Part shown: positions 32,771 through 41,927 of the stretch, piece after piece | Layout of the letters: each line of letters opens with the position of its first letter | Numbering within the stretch: the first letter of the stretch is position 1 | Assembly (NCBI GenBank): GCA_016235125.1 | Contig: JACRLZ010000002.1 | Coordinates: forward strand, 372,001-436,000 | Direction: 5' to 3' | From: Sphingobacteriales bacterium | GTDB lineage: Bacteria > Bacteroidota > Bacteroidia > Chitinophagales > Chitinophagaceae | DNA length: 64,000 bases | Program-made: the position numbers and the translations under genes | Notes under the pieces: model-generated | Databases searched by the model: none | What the model saw: only the letters and a program-made list of their open reading frames with translations | Told to the model about the DNA's origin: nothing

Positions 32771-33526
32771 TTATGTAAAAGAATATTTTCTTGCTCTCTC
32801 CGTAAGGCGGTTCATATAATCAGTTTGACGATCCAGAATATATCTTACCCGTTCATTAAAATTATTTTCGCTTGCCATCCACTGCTGTCTTTTCCGCAAC
32901 TGATCAGGCTTTTTTATTTTACTGTTGAACGCCTGCCATTTATCAGCCACGGCAATGCCTGTATTCAAAACAATCAATTGCAGCATCAGTTCATGCAACC
33001 TGAAATTGGTGGTATTGAGATTATAGCCTTTCATATTTTCGCAGGCAGAGGTAAATGCTATCGCCAGTGTATTGGTGGCAGTGTTCAGGTATTCATCGTT
33101 TATACCCTGTTTCAACTCATTCAGGCTAAGAATTTCTAAAATAGTGCCCGACTGTTGCTTGTTAAGTTTGGGAGCGTTTTCAGCCATTGGACTCCAGGCA
33201 GTCCTGCTGATTTCTTTCAGGTGATTGGATTTAATTTCATCGTAATAGGTATAAACCTTTGCAGTAGGAAGGTGAAGTACATTGGTTTGGGTATTCATCA
33301 CCAATGACTCATGGCTCCATTTCTTTCTTTTCTTTTTGCTTTTTGCGGTTGATCTTTTTGTTTTAGTTGAATCCGTGCCGGGAATACCAGGCTTTGATGA
33401 TCTTTTATTATTACATGCTTCTGCAATCGGCATCAGCAAAGAACCCAGCGCTACAATCTTTACCGTATCACCTACAAAGTTGCGGCGATTGATGTTTTGG
33501 TTCTTTTGATTTTTCTTCCCTTTCAT
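32771..33526 (-). CDS. Hypothetical protein with Tat-like/lipoprotein signal
   Basis: The 251-residue protein begins with NINRRNFVGDTVKIVALGS, a twin-arginine-like signal, and ends the hydrophobic region with AEAC, which may be lipidated. A Lys/Ser/Thr-rich linker (about 40-70) leads to a helical domain of unknown family (about 100-251). It has its own terminator at 32686-32709. Confidence 0.6.
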   Translation of the reverse strand: MKGKKNQKNQNINRRNFVGDTVKIVALGSLLMPIAEACNNKRSSKPGIPGTDSTKTKRSTAKSKKKRKKWSHESLVMNTQTNVLHLPTAKVYTYYDEIKSNHLKEISRTAWSPMAENAPKLNKQQSGTILEILSLNELKQGINDEYLNTATNTLAIAFTSACENMKGYNLNTTNFRLHELMLQLIVLNTGIAVADKWQAFNSKIKKPDQLRKRQQWMASENNFNERVRYILDRQTDYMNRLTERARKYSFT

Positions 33527-33588
33527 TTTACCGGGAATTGAAGAATCCTAAGTTATGCCATCTATGAATACCTGCCAAGAATAAAAAA

Positions 33589-33614
33589 CCCCGCCCCGAT
33601 TTATTGGGGCGGGG
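33589..33614 (-). terminator. Strong hairpin with minus-strand T tract, no gene upstream
   Basis: CCCCGCCCC (33589-33597) and GGGGCGGGG (33606-33614) around GATTTATT. A run of six T follows on the minus strand. No minus-strand gene is visible between here and 33776, so it either shields the gene at 33526 from antisense reading or ends a small RNA. Confidence 0.7.
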
Positions 33615-33775
33615 GTAAACCATCAATATGAAACTGCTGCTTTGCAGTTGGCAACATGATGCGGTTTATAAACTCATTACACAGAAAATATGTTGAGCGG
33701 TAAGGAAAGAAATGTGGAATAATTTCTTTTACCGTAGTTTTATTCTTCAAATGATTAATCAAACAAAAAAATAGT

Positions 33776-34297
33776 ATGAAACAGCTATTATCAATTTGCC
33801 TTGCAGGTTTATTTATAGTTACCACAATGGCTTGCCAGGCACAGCCGGATAAATCCAATAGACCCAGCCCCCCGGCAACAGTTACTCAAAAAGTGGGAGA
33901 AGTAACTATTTCTATCAATTACAGCCAACCGTCTATAAAAGGAAGAACAATCGGTAAAGACCTGGAGCCGATGGACGGCCAGGTGTGGCGTACCGGTGCT
34001 AATGAAGCCACCACTTTTGAAGTGGATAAAGATGTAATGGTGGAAGGAAAAGCTTTGCCTGCCGGAAAGTATGCCTTATTTACGTTGGTGAATGGCGATG
34101 GCTGGACAATCATCTTTAATAAAACATGGAATCAATGGGGTGCATTCAATTATAAAGAAGCGGATGATGCATTAAGAGTGTATGCCAAAGCAACCAGGGC
34201 CGATCCTTTTGCAGAAAAATTTACTATTACTGTTTCTGAAACAGGAACGGTTACATTATTGTGGGGTGACAGGAAGGTGGAGTTTGGGGTGAAGTAG
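33776..34297 (+). CDS. DUF2911 secreted protein
   Basis: The 173-residue protein has a signal peptide or lipoprotein signal (TTMAC, Cys20) and a DUF2911 domain: VTISINYSQPSIKGRTI, VWRTGANEATTFEVDKDV, LPAGKYALFTL and TIIFNKTWNQWGAFNY. The family is common in Bacteroidota and periplasmic; function is not established. Confidence 0.88.
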   Translation: MKQLLSICLAGLFIVTTMACQAQPDKSNRPSPPATVTQKVGEVTISINYSQPSIKGRTIGKDLEPMDGQVWRTGANEATTFEVDKDVMVEGKALPAGKYALFTLVNGDGWTIIFNKTWNQWGAFNYKEADDALRVYAKATRADPFAEKFTITVSETGTVTLLWGDRKVEFGVK

Positions 34298-34354
34298 AAA
34301 TTGTTAATTCGATTTTAGTTTTATCTGATAGCAATAGCATTACAAACAAAAAAA

Positions 34355-35404
34355 TTATTTATTTGCAAAGGTTTGTAGGTGTTTAAATAAATCTTCCGGA
34401 TTATTTTCAATTATATATGAGATATCGCTAAGAAAAGGGCTTCGGCTTCCTTTGAAAACCACAAATACAGGTTTTTGATTTCGATGTGCATAATACATTT
34501 CACCCATTACTCCTGGGGATAATTTATCAGTAATGTAAAAAACAACCACCCCATCTGATTGGTCTATAAATTGATAATCTCTATGAATTGTTCTGGTTTT
34601 AATTATTTCAATAACATCAGAATTTATTTTATCTAATAGTTCAGGGTATTTCCAAGATTCATCATTTTTTTGAGGATAAGTTAATTTCATGTCTTCAATT
34701 GACAATGGATTAAAAACAATAAAGTTTTCCTGAAGCTTTGCTAAATATTCACCTTGTATTTGGTTAAGGACTTCAGGATTTGAATCTCTAATTGCAGTTA
34801 TTGGATAACTTAAATATATTTTTTTCTTTGTTGTTAAAAATAAATCAGAAGCATTATCAATATTATGTTTTCTGGCTAAAATATATACTGGTTTATTTGT
34901 CAATTCTCCAAGCATTTTAGTAATAAATTCTTCCTCCATCAGCCAGTACTGAATTTCTTCCAGATCTGGTCTAGGAACTTTCTGCCATTTTGGATTCTTC
35001 GTGATTGAGTTAAACATATCTTCGACATTATCAACAACATTAATAAACCCATCTGGATCGAGAGAGGATATCTCCTTTAATGTAAACCCAGGTATTAGTC
35101 TCCCCTTCCATTTAAAAGTCAGATGTACGCCAATAAGATGTAACTCTGTTTGATTGTCCTTAAGAATTTCGGTATCTAGTTGCTGTAAAGCTAATGCCCT
35201 TGCAAGTTTAAGAGTTCTTCCATCCATATCAAGTATTTTCTCATCATCAAACTCTATTTTATTTTGGTGACATACTTCCCTTATCATGCTTCCTAAATCG
35301 TATGTTCGGACGGTTACCCCTTTATTTAATAGAATTCCTTTTATTTCTTCTACTAATTCTACTCTACCACTTCCAGAAATTCCAGTAAAAATCCATTTTT
35401 TCAT
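34355..35404 (-). CDS. Fusion of AdkA-like P-loop kinase domain and nucleoside deoxyribosyltransferase-like domain
   Basis: The 349-residue protein has two parts. Residues 1-190 resemble archaeal-type adenylate kinase AdkA: a P-loop-like GISGSGRVEL (8-17), where the usual GK[ST] is GRV, then HLTFKWKGRLIPGF and a PRPDLEEIQYWLMEEE helix. Residues 194-349 resemble nucleoside 2-deoxyribosyltransferases: KKIYLSYPIT at the start, FIDQSDGVVVFY, then PGVMGEMYYAHRNQKPVFVVF, in which Glu302 would be the nucleophile. The gene is clearly more AT-rich than its neighbours and stands alone, which suggests horizontal gain. It might sense or cleave nucleotides; the function is not known. Confidence 0.7.
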   Translation of the reverse strand: MKKWIFTGISGSGRVELVEEIKGILLNKGVTVRTYDLGSMIREVCHQNKIEFDDEKILDMDGRTLKLARALALQQLDTEILKDNQTELHLIGVHLTFKWKGRLIPGFTLKEISSLDPDGFINVVDNVEDMFNSITKNPKWQKVPRPDLEEIQYWLMEEEFITKMLGELTNKPVYILARKHNIDNASDLFLTTKKKIYLSYPITAIRDSNPEVLNQIQGEYLAKLQENFIVFNPLSIEDMKLTYPQKNDESWKYPELLDKINSDVIEIIKTRTIHRDYQFIDQSDGVVVFYITDKLSPGVMGEMYYAHRNQKPVFVVFKGSRSPFLSDISYIIENNPEDLFKHLQTFANK

Positions 35405-35503
35405 AATGTTATTTTGAATTTTGAGACATAATGATTTTCTGCTGTGTTTTAAGCGGAATCGATTATCGGCATAAATTTTTTTTCAATAAATGCACGACTC
35501 AAT

Positions 35504-36715
35504 TTAAGCCACCGCCTTCTTCACCAACTCCGCTGCTTCGCTTAATAAAATAGCTGATTGTACTTTCAAGCCGCTTTCATCAATCAATTTTTTTGCTTCT
35601 ACTGCATTGGTGCCCTGCAGGCGAACAATGATGGGGATAGTAATGTTGCCAAGATTTTTGTAAGCATCTATCACACCCTGCGCCACCCGGTCGCAGCGAA
35701 CAATGCCGCCAAAGATGTTGATCAATATGGCTTTTACGTTCGGGTCTTTTAAGATGATCTTAAATCCTGCTTCCACTGTTTGGGCATTGGCTGTGCCACC
35801 AACATCCAAAAAATTCGCAGGTTCACCGCCGCTAAGTTTTATCATATCCATGGTGGCCATGGCAAGCCCTGCGCCATTCACCATGCAGCCCACATTGCCA
35901 TCGAGCTTTACAAAATTCAGGTTGTATTTACCGGCTTCCACTTCAGTAGGGTCTTCTTCCGTTACATCACGCATAGCAGCCAGGTCTTTCTGGCGAATGA
36001 GTGCATTATCATCAATATTCATCTTGCAATCCACGGCCACAATTTTATCATCTGCCGCTTTGAACAGAGGATTTATTTCAAGCATGCTGCAATCAAGCCC
36101 GGTATAGGCATTGTAAAGATTGGTAACAAACTTCACACAGTTTTTAAAAGCATCAGCGCTTAATCCAAGATTGAAAGCAATTTTCCTGGCCTGGAAGGGG
36201 AGAAGGCCGTTGCCGGGATTCACCCATTCTTTAAAAATTTTCTCCGGTGTGTTGTGCGCCACTTCTTCAATATTCATTCCGCCTTCGGTACTATATATTA
36301 TTACGTTTTGTTTTTTTGCTCTGTCGAGCAGGATGGATAAATAAAATTCTTTTCTTTCAGCCGGTCCGTCGTAATACATATCCTGTGCCACCAGCACTTT
36401 GTGAACCACTTTGCCAGCAGGGCCTGTCTGTAATGTTACCAATGTGCCCCCCAGTATTTTCTGCGCTATGTCGGCAATTTCATCTGCGCCTTTACCCACC
36501 TTCACTCCATTGATCCCCGTTTCTTTTATTTTCCCCTTTCCTCTTCCCCCTGCATGTATCTGCGCTTTTACTACTGCAAAAGGGCTGTTGTATTGTGTTT
36601 TGATCTGGCGGTAGGCTTCTTCCGCATCATGCACAGTGCTGCATGCAAAACCTTCCTGCACGGGAACATTGTATTTTTTCAGTAATTCTTTAGCCTGGTA
36701 TTCGTGGAGATTCAT
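35504..36715 (-). CDS. sucC: Succinate-CoA ligase (ADP-forming) beta subunit
   Basis: The 403-residue ATP-grasp protein forms, with SucD, the TCA-cycle enzyme that makes ATP or GTP from succinyl-Co[20 protein letters not shown] starts the protein; [44 protein letters not shown] and [10 protein letters not shown] follow. The length is normal. sucD is not adjacent here. Confidence 0.96.
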   Translation of the reverse strand: MNLHEYQAKELLKKYNVPVQEGFACSTVHDAEEAYRQIKTQYNSPFAVVKAQIHAGGRGKGKIKETGINGVKVGKGADEIADIAQKILGGTLVTLQTGPAGKVVHKVLVAQDMYYDGPAERKEFYLSILLDRAKKQNVIIYSTEGGMNIEEVAHNTPEKIFKEWVNPGNGLLPFQARKIAFNLGLSADAFKNCVKFVTNLYNAYTGLDCSMLEINPLFKAADDKIVAVDCKMNIDDNALIRQKDLAAMRDVTEEDPTEVEAGKYNLNFVKLDGNVGCMVNGAGLAMATMDMIKLSGGEPANFLDVGGTANAQTVEAGFKIILKDPNVKAILINIFGGIVRCDRVAQGVIDAYKNLGNITIPIIVRLQGTNAVEAKKLIDESGLKVQSAILLSEAAELVKKAVA

Positions 36716-36793
36716 CTTTCTGAAATTTGCGGCGAAGATAAATTATTAGTGAATAGTGGATGAGGAATAGTCAATAGTTTTTTACTTTAGGAG

Positions 36794-37618
36794 ATGAAAC
36801 GGGTATTACCCTTCTTATTCATACTGGTTTCCTGCCACCCCACCATGAAAATGCACTGGCCGGAACGGCAGTCATCACTTACCGGCAATGATTTCTACCA
36901 TCAGGCTTTTACCATGAAATGGGCGGCAAGGGATTCATTTGCAGTGAAAGAGATATTGGCAGGCAATGTCCCTGATTTTCTGAAAAAATTTTCCACCATC
37001 TATGTTTCAATTACAGATTCAGCAACTGGTAAGCAGATCAATGCCACTTACTATGTGGCTCCCGATTATTTAAGTATCGGTACCAATGATAATTGGGCAA
37101 GAGTCAACATCACTCCGCTGGCTGCACAAAAAATAGCCGACAGTTTTCATTGTTTTTTGCCTACAAGAAAGATGGTGGATGATATTTACAGAGCAGCAAA
37201 AGTAAAATTGGAGCCGGTTCCCATGTATGCTTTCCGTGACAGCACACCCACCATGTGGCATCATCATTTGATAGTGGAGGGCCAGCGAAAAGGAAGAAAG
37301 GGGTTGATTGCAGGGATTCAGAAAGATGTTGTCATCAGTGGAAAAATTACGAGAGATCCGAAACCTGACCGGGTTGCTATTTACGGTTGGCATAAGCTGG
37401 ATGGCAAACCCATTCAACCACTTTACACCGGGCATATCTATTGGTGGGTTGATTACAGCCAGGGGATAAGGCTGGTGTATCGAAAAATAAAAGTGAACCT
37501 GCCTGGCCGGCAGGCAGGTGGCAAGTGGATGGATTATATTGATGTGCTCAAAGATCCGATGCTGAAAAGACTTCTTTGTGATGAAGAGGTTTGTGATTTC
37601 TATCGTTATCAGTATTGA
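36794..37618 (+). CDS. Lipoprotein of unknown function with in-frame palindromic insertion
   Basis: The 274-residue protein has a lipoprotein signal (LFILVSC, Cys14). Residues around 100-250 include MWHHHLIVEGQRKGRKG and GHIYWWVDYSQGIRLV; no family is recognised. At about residues 236-243 it reads NLPGRQAGG, encoded by a 21-bp palindrome nearly identical to the one in pdxJ, inserted in the same reading frame. The -33 element of the next gene's promoter lies at its 3' end. Confidence 0.7.
   Translation: MKRVLPFLFILVSCHPTMKMHWPERQSSLTGNDFYHQAFTMKWAARDSFAVKEILAGNVPDFLKKFSTIYVSITDSATGKQINATYYVAPDYLSIGTNDNWARVNITPLAAQKIADSFHCFLPTRKMVDDIYRAAKVKLEPVPMYAFRDSTPTMWHHHLIVEGQRKGRKGLIAGIQKDVVISGKITRDPKPDRVAIYGWHKLDGKPIQPLYTGHIYWWVDYSQGIRLVYRKIKVNLPGRQAGGKWMDYIDVLKDPMLKRLLCDEEVCDFYRYQY
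37498..37518. repeat. Palindromic element within the lipoprotein gene
   Basis: CCTGCCTG (37498-37505) and CAGGCAGG (37511-37518) flank GCCGG. It is the same 21-bp scaffold as in pdxJ at 15714-15734 and is read as LPGRQAG on the coding strand. Confidence 0.8.
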
Positions 37619-37644
37619 CCCGGGAAAAATTTTTATTACGTTTG
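37614..37644 (+). promoter_or_regulatory. Promoter of the purine nucleoside phosphorylase gene
   Basis: ATTG at 37614-37617 and TACGTTTG at 37637-37644, 19 bases apart. It overlaps the stop codon of the upstream gene and lies 19 bases before ATG 37664. Confidence 0.65.
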
Positions 37645-37663
37645 CGGTCTCATTTTTTTTATT

Positions 37664-38491
37664 ATGGGTGCTAAAAGAGTAATGCGGGAACTGAAAGAAG
37701 CAGTGAAATTTCTTCAGAAGCAATACAGTGAAACAGCAACGGTTGGTATTGTTTTGGGCAGCGGACTGGGAAATTTTACAGAAGAAATTCAGATAGAAAA
37801 GGAAGTGGAATACAAAGACATCCCCCATTTTCCCGTTTCAACTGTTGAAGGCCATAAAAGCAAACTCATTTTCGGAAAACTGAGTGGGAAGACAGTAGTG
37901 GCCATGGCGGGCCGTTTCCATTTTTATGAAGGTTATGATGCTGCTGAAATCATTTTTCCCATCAGAGTAATGAAATTACTGGGTGTGCAGACCTTGTTAT
38001 TATCCAATGCTGCCGGCACCGTGAATCCCGGTCATAAAGTAGGCGACATCATGATCATCAACGACCATATAAGTTTTTTTACTCCCAATCCATTGATCGG
38101 AAAAAATATTATGGAATTGGGTACCCGTTTTCCTGATATGAGTGAACCTTACAAAAGACAGCTGATCGAAAAAGCAAAAGCGATTGCCATTGCCCACAAT
38201 TTTGATGTAAAGGAAGGGGTGTATGTAGCAGTTACCGGTCCTACTTTTGAAACCAGGGCTGAATACAATTTCATAAAAGTGATTGGGGCAGATGTGGTGG
38301 GCATGAGTACTGTGCAGGAGTGCATTGCTGCCAACCATGCAGGAATGGATGTGTTTGCCATGAGTGTGATCACGGATATTGGTATGATAGAACATCACAA
38401 TACCATCACACATGAAGAAGTACTCGAAGCGGCGAAAAATGCCGAACCTAAACTCGCCATTATCTTTAAGGAATTAGTTGCCGCTATTTAA
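37664..38491 (+). CDS. punA: Purine nucleoside phosphorylase
   Basis: The 275-residue enzyme phosphorolyses guanosine and inosine to base and ribose 1-phosphate. Trimeric PNP motifs: IVLGSGLGNF, PVSTVEGHKSK, GRFHFYEGY, LSNAAGTVNP, VAVTGPTFETRAEY, VGMSTVQE and AMSVITD. ATG 37664 is used, although MRELKEAV at 37682 is an equally possible start. Confidence 0.93.
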   Translation: MGAKRVMRELKEAVKFLQKQYSETATVGIVLGSGLGNFTEEIQIEKEVEYKDIPHFPVSTVEGHKSKLIFGKLSGKTVVAMAGRFHFYEGYDAAEIIFPIRVMKLLGVQTLLLSNAAGTVNPGHKVGDIMIINDHISFFTPNPLIGKNIMELGTRFPDMSEPYKRQLIEKAKAIAIAHNFDVKEGVYVAVTGPTFETRAEYNFIKVIGADVVGMSTVQECIAANHAGMDVFAMSVITDIGMIEHHNTITHEEVLEAAKNAEPKLAIIFKELVAAI

Positions 38492-38515
38492 TTAACAGTT
38501 TTAATAGCTGCGTTT

Positions 38516-38523
38516 TACCTTTG
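38516..38523 (+). promoter_or_regulatory. Candidate -7 element before the porin gene
   Basis: TACCTTTG matches TAnnTTTG. A TTTA 25 bases upstream is a poor -33 match. It implies a start near 38530, about 40 bases before the CTG at 38571. Confidence 0.35.
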
Positions 38524-38570
38524 CAGGGTTATTTTGCAAAGGTTTTCATTGCTTACCAAACCTGATTTAA

Positions 38571-40610
38571 CTGGCCAGAAGATTTACATACCTGCTGTTT
38601 ACTTTAATTTTTGTTTTTTCCGGGCAAATACATGCACAGGAAGGAACTATCCGGAATATCGGAGATAAAATTAAACAGGTAGGTAATAGTGGGAGAAAAA
38701 GTGTTGGAACCGGTGAAACTGACAGCCTCCGTCATCGTAATAAGCTGGAAGATTCCATCACCATCAGTTTTCGTTATCTCGATTCTGCAAGGTTGTTCAA
38801 ACTGGATTCATCCATCGGCGATTTTACCAGCCGGTTTCCTGTGCCCGGAACAAGTATTTATCTTGGCAATACCGGGAATGCTTCCCGGTCATTGCTGTTT
38901 TCGCCTGCTTTAACTTCCGGGTTTGATCCCGGGTTTCATGCATTCGATGTATATAAATGGAAGTTGGAAAAAGTAAGGTTTTTCAATACCACAAGACCGT
39001 ATTCGGAGATAAACTATTTTCTGGGCAGCCGTGTGGAGCAGATCATTGACGTAATGCATACGCAAAACATAAAGCCCAACTGGAATTTCCATTTTGAATA
39101 TCGACTTATTAACTCACCCGGTTTTCTTCAAAACCAGCATACCAATCACAATAATTATCTTTTCAGTTCCTGGTTTCATTCGAAGAACAAGCGGTACAAT
39201 AATTATTTTGTATTACTTGCCAACAATCTTCAGTCAACAGAAAACGGGGGTATTATTGATACCACCAATATTCTTGACGACCCGGATCACAAAAACCGCT
39301 ACGGCATTAATACCTATATCGGCGGGATAACTCCTTTTTCTTCCAACTTTTTCGGTAGTAAAATCAGTACCGGTAACAAGTACAATGAATTTACCGGTTT
39401 AATGCGTCAGCAATACGATCTGGGGAAAAAGGATTCACTATTATCCGATTCAACGGTTATTCCGTTATTCTTTCCACGACTGCGGTTTGAACATACATTT
39501 CAGTTAAACAAGGAGAAATATGTATTTCTTGATTTCAAGGCAGATTCAGTTTATTACAAGAAATACTATGATACCAGTATGCGCAAGCCACTGGATTCAT
39601 TTTATGTGCAGGATAAATGGCGGGAGATCATTAATGATTTTTCCATTTACCAGTTTCCGGATGCTAAAAATCAGCAGCAGTTTATCCGCCTGGGTTTGAT
39701 GATTCAAAACCTCAGCGGCGAGTTTTCTTCAGGCAAGAAAAGCTTCTTCAATACCGCAGGACATGCTGAATACAGGAACCGAACCAGGAACCGGCAATGG
39801 GATATTGAAGCAAATGGTAAATTGTTCTTTACCGGACTAAATAGCGGAGACTATGAGGCGCATATCAGTCTGCAGCGTTTATTGGGAAAAAAAATCGGCT
39901 ATCTGCAGCTGGGTTTTGAAAACAGTAGCCGGACACCTTCTTTTATTTTTGATAGTAGAAGCAGTTTTTATCTTTTGCGCAGCATAAAAAATTTTAAGAA
40001 AGAAAATAATACCCATCTCTTCGCATCTTATTACCTGCCCTCTTTCAAATTGCGGCTAACAGGTCATTATTTTCTGCTTACCAATTATACTTATGTAAGC
40101 AATTATTACCAATTGCAGCAGGAAAGCACTTTATTCAATTTGTTCAGGGCCGATTTGCATAAAACCATCCGGCTTGGCAGACACTGGAACTGGCATGCTG
40201 ATATTTATTTGCAACAGGTGATTGGCGACGGCCCGGTGAATGTTCCCTTGCTTTATAGCCGCAACCGGATCGCTTATGAAGGCAATCTCGGGTTTAAGAA
40301 TCTTGATATTGCCATGGGGACAGAGATCAGGTATACATCTCCCTACAATGCTGATGGTTATTCAGCTGTATTGGGAAGATTTTATTACCAGGACAGTATC
40401 AAAATCAGCAACCCTTTACCTGATATTTCCGCTTATGTGCATTTCCGGATCCGATCATTTAAAGCCTATATCCGGGCTGAGAATCTTAATGCAGCCCGGA
40501 AATTAAAAAATAGTGGCTTTGGCTTCACAAATAATAATTTGGTGGCTCCCGGTTACCCGATGCCCGGTCTTCAGATCAGGATTGCTGTATATTGGAGCTT
40601 TGTTAATTGA
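38571..40610 (+). CDS. Putative outer-membrane porin, no standard start codon
   Basis: The frame is open from CTG 38571, directly after an in-frame TAA, to 40610. Read from there the protein has a convincing signal peptide (ARRFTYLLFTLIFVFSGQ, then IHAQ), then a long beta-barrel rich in aromatic residues with a C-terminal AVYWSFVN. The length of 679 residues fits Bacteroidota putative porins. No ATG, GTG or TTG occurs in frame until TTG 38793, which would remove the signal peptide. Either CTG is used, or the true start codon has mutated. Confidence 0.75.
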   Translation: MARRFTYLLFTLIFVFSGQIHAQEGTIRNIGDKIKQVGNSGRKSVGTGETDSLRHRNKLEDSITISFRYLDSARLFKLDSSIGDFTSRFPVPGTSIYLGNTGNASRSLLFSPALTSGFDPGFHAFDVYKWKLEKVRFFNTTRPYSEINYFLGSRVEQIIDVMHTQNIKPNWNFHFEYRLINSPGFLQNQHTNHNNYLFSSWFHSKNKRYNNYFVLLANNLQSTENGGIIDTTNILDDPDHKNRYGINTYIGGITPFSSNFFGSKISTGNKYNEFTGLMRQQYDLGKKDSLLSDSTVIPLFFPRLRFEHTFQLNKEKYVFLDFKADSVYYKKYYDTSMRKPLDSFYVQDKWREIINDFSIYQFPDAKNQQQFIRLGLMIQNLSGEFSSGKKSFFNTAGHAEYRNRTRNRQWDIEANGKLFFTGLNSGDYEAHISLQRLLGKKIGYLQLGFENSSRTPSFIFDSRSSFYLLRSIKNFKKENNTHLFASYYLPSFKLRLTGHYFLLTNYTYVSNYYQLQQESTLFNLFRADLHKTIRLGRHWNWHADIYLQQVIGDGPVNVPLLYSRNRIAYEGNLGFKNLDIAMGTEIRYTSPYNADGYSAVLGRFYYQDSIKISNPLPDISAYVHFRIRSFKAYIRAENLNAARKLKNSGFGFTNNNLVAPGYPMPGLQIRIAVYWSFVN

Positions 40611-40641
40611 TAGTCAAAGCGGGATCTTTGATAAAAATCAG

Positions 40642-40673
40642 TTTCTAAAATCAGCCGGTTAATATTATCTTTG
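40642..40673 (+). promoter_or_regulatory. Promoter of the first copper-cluster gene
   Basis: TTTC at 40642-40645 and TATCTTTG at 40666-40673, 20 bases apart. ATG follows at 40684, so the 5' UTR would be only about 5 bases. Confidence 0.65.
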
Positions 40674-40683
40674 TTACCTGTAA

Positions 40684-41073
40684 ATGAAAGGGATTATTGC
40701 AGTCATATCATTTATCTGCTATTTTGCTGCTACCAGCGGGATAGTCATCAATTCACATTACTGCATGAAGCGGATGGTTTCAAAGCAGTTGCCTGAAACC
40801 AAATCAAAGGCTTCCGGTAAGTGCTGTATGAAAATGCAGAAGTCGAACAAATGCTGTCATAATGAGATCAAGGTTGTAAAACTGCAGCAGGACCAGCAAC
40901 AATTTTCCGAAAACGTTTCCTTAAAAGCTCTTGAAACGCCGGTATCTTATACTTCTCTATATCTGGTTTTGCCTTTTCAGAACCTGAAAAGCACTCATTA
41001 TTTTCAAAACCATTCTCCCCCTTTATTATCTGCCAGTGATATTTACCTGCAGATAAATGTTTTCAGAATCTGA
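40684..41073 (+). CDS. HYC_CC_PP family protein (first copy)
   Basis: The 129-residue protein has an N-terminal hydrophobic signal (1-20), HYCMKRM, two CC pairs (GKCCMKM, NKCCHNE) and HSPP near the C-terminus, the pattern of the HYC_CC_PP family found beside copper genes in Bacteroidota. The Cys/His/Met residues suggest Cu(I) binding in the periplasm or membrane. A second member follows at 45156. Function is not established. Confidence 0.75.
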   Translation: MKGIIAVISFICYFAATSGIVINSHYCMKRMVSKQLPETKSKASGKCCMKMQKSNKCCHNEIKVVKLQQDQQQFSENVSLKALETPVSYTSLYLVLPFQNLKSTHYFQNHSPPLLSASDIYLQINVFRI

Positions 41074-41158
41074 GATGATGATTTCTTCCGAAATAGATCA
41101 TGTGCCTTTGGCATATCTGACTTTTATATTCTTTCAATTATCATTTTAAAAAAAATTT

Positions 41159-41698
41159 ATGAAGACAATAAAATTTGTATCTCTGATAGCCATCAGCCTG
41201 TCTGTTTCTGTATTGGCAATGGCACAAAAAGCTACTGAGTCATTCAAGGTTTCGGGAAATTGTGGTATGTGCAAGACCCGGATTGAAAAAGCTGCCAAAG
41301 AAGCAGGCGCTACTGAAGCAAATTGGGATAAAGATTCAAAAATGCTTACGGTTTCATTTGAAAGTAGCCTGGCAAGTGCCACAAAGATTCAGCAAAAGAT
41401 TGCTGAGGTAGGTCATGATAACAATGGTTACACTGCTTCCAATGAAGTATATAATAACCTTCCACCCTGCTGCAAATATGAAAGGACTTCGGGCAGTTCA
41501 GGCACTACAAAAGATATGGGTTCTTGTAAAGATGGAAAGAAATGCAAGAAGGGAGACAAGTGCAAAGATGGGGAAGAGGGTAAAGATTGCTGCAAAAAAG
41601 AAGGAAAGAAGATGAAAGATGGCAAGATGGATTGTTGCAAAGATGGGAAATGCAGCAAGGAAGGTCATGACGGGAAAGATTGTTGTAAAAAATCATAG
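41159..41698 (+). CDS. Periplasmic HMA-domain protein with metallothionein-like tail
   Basis: The 179-residue protein has a signal peptide (1-22), an HMA domain with GNCGMCKT (Cys35, Cys38), the sequence VYNNLPPCCKYER, and a C-terminal tail (about 120-179) of Lys, Gly and Asp with ten Cys in SCKDGKKC, DCC and GKC units. The tail looks like a metallothionein. It probably binds copper tightly in the periplasm. The paralogous HMA domain in the TonB receptor at 42451 has the same VYN-x-L-xx-CC-x-Y trailer. Confidence 0.85.
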   Translation: MKTIKFVSLIAISLSVSVLAMAQKATESFKVSGNCGMCKTRIEKAAKEAGATEANWDKDSKMLTVSFESSLASATKIQQKIAEVGHDNNGYTASNEVYNNLPPCCKYERTSGSSGTTKDMGSCKDGKKCKKGDKCKDGEEGKDCCKKEGKKMKDGKMDCCKDGKCSKEGHDGKDCCKKS

Positions 41699-41775
41699 CC
41701 GAAGGTTGTTTCCATAGAATGAATAACCTTGAGAGGGCAATGAATAGGCCCGGTCATTTTACATAAGAATTAAAC

Positions 41776-41830
41776 GCAATGCTGCAAATACAGCAAATGT
41801 GAAGTTTGCAGCATTGCTTTCACATCTGTC
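41776..41830 (+). terminator. Hairpin after the HMA gene
   Basis: GCAATGCTGCAAA (41776-41788) and TTTGCAGCATTGC (41815-41827), a perfect 13-bp stem with a 26-base loop, followed by three T. The T tract is short, so termination is probable but not certain. Confidence 0.6.
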
Positions 41831-41927
41831 ATTTTTCGGGCTAAAACCTCCCGGTTATTTATCTGCGGAATTAAATTACTGACTGTATTTCATTTTCTCA
41901 TTAAAGGGGATTGAACAATTTATTGAA

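Noticed and set aside
37070..37828. Minus-strand frame of 252 codons across the lipoprotein and PNP gene
   Set aside because: It runs through two real plus-strand genes and has no recognisable motif.
41428..41658. Minus-strand frames opposite the HMA gene
   Set aside because: They are mirror images of the Lys/Cys-rich tail and have no independent support.
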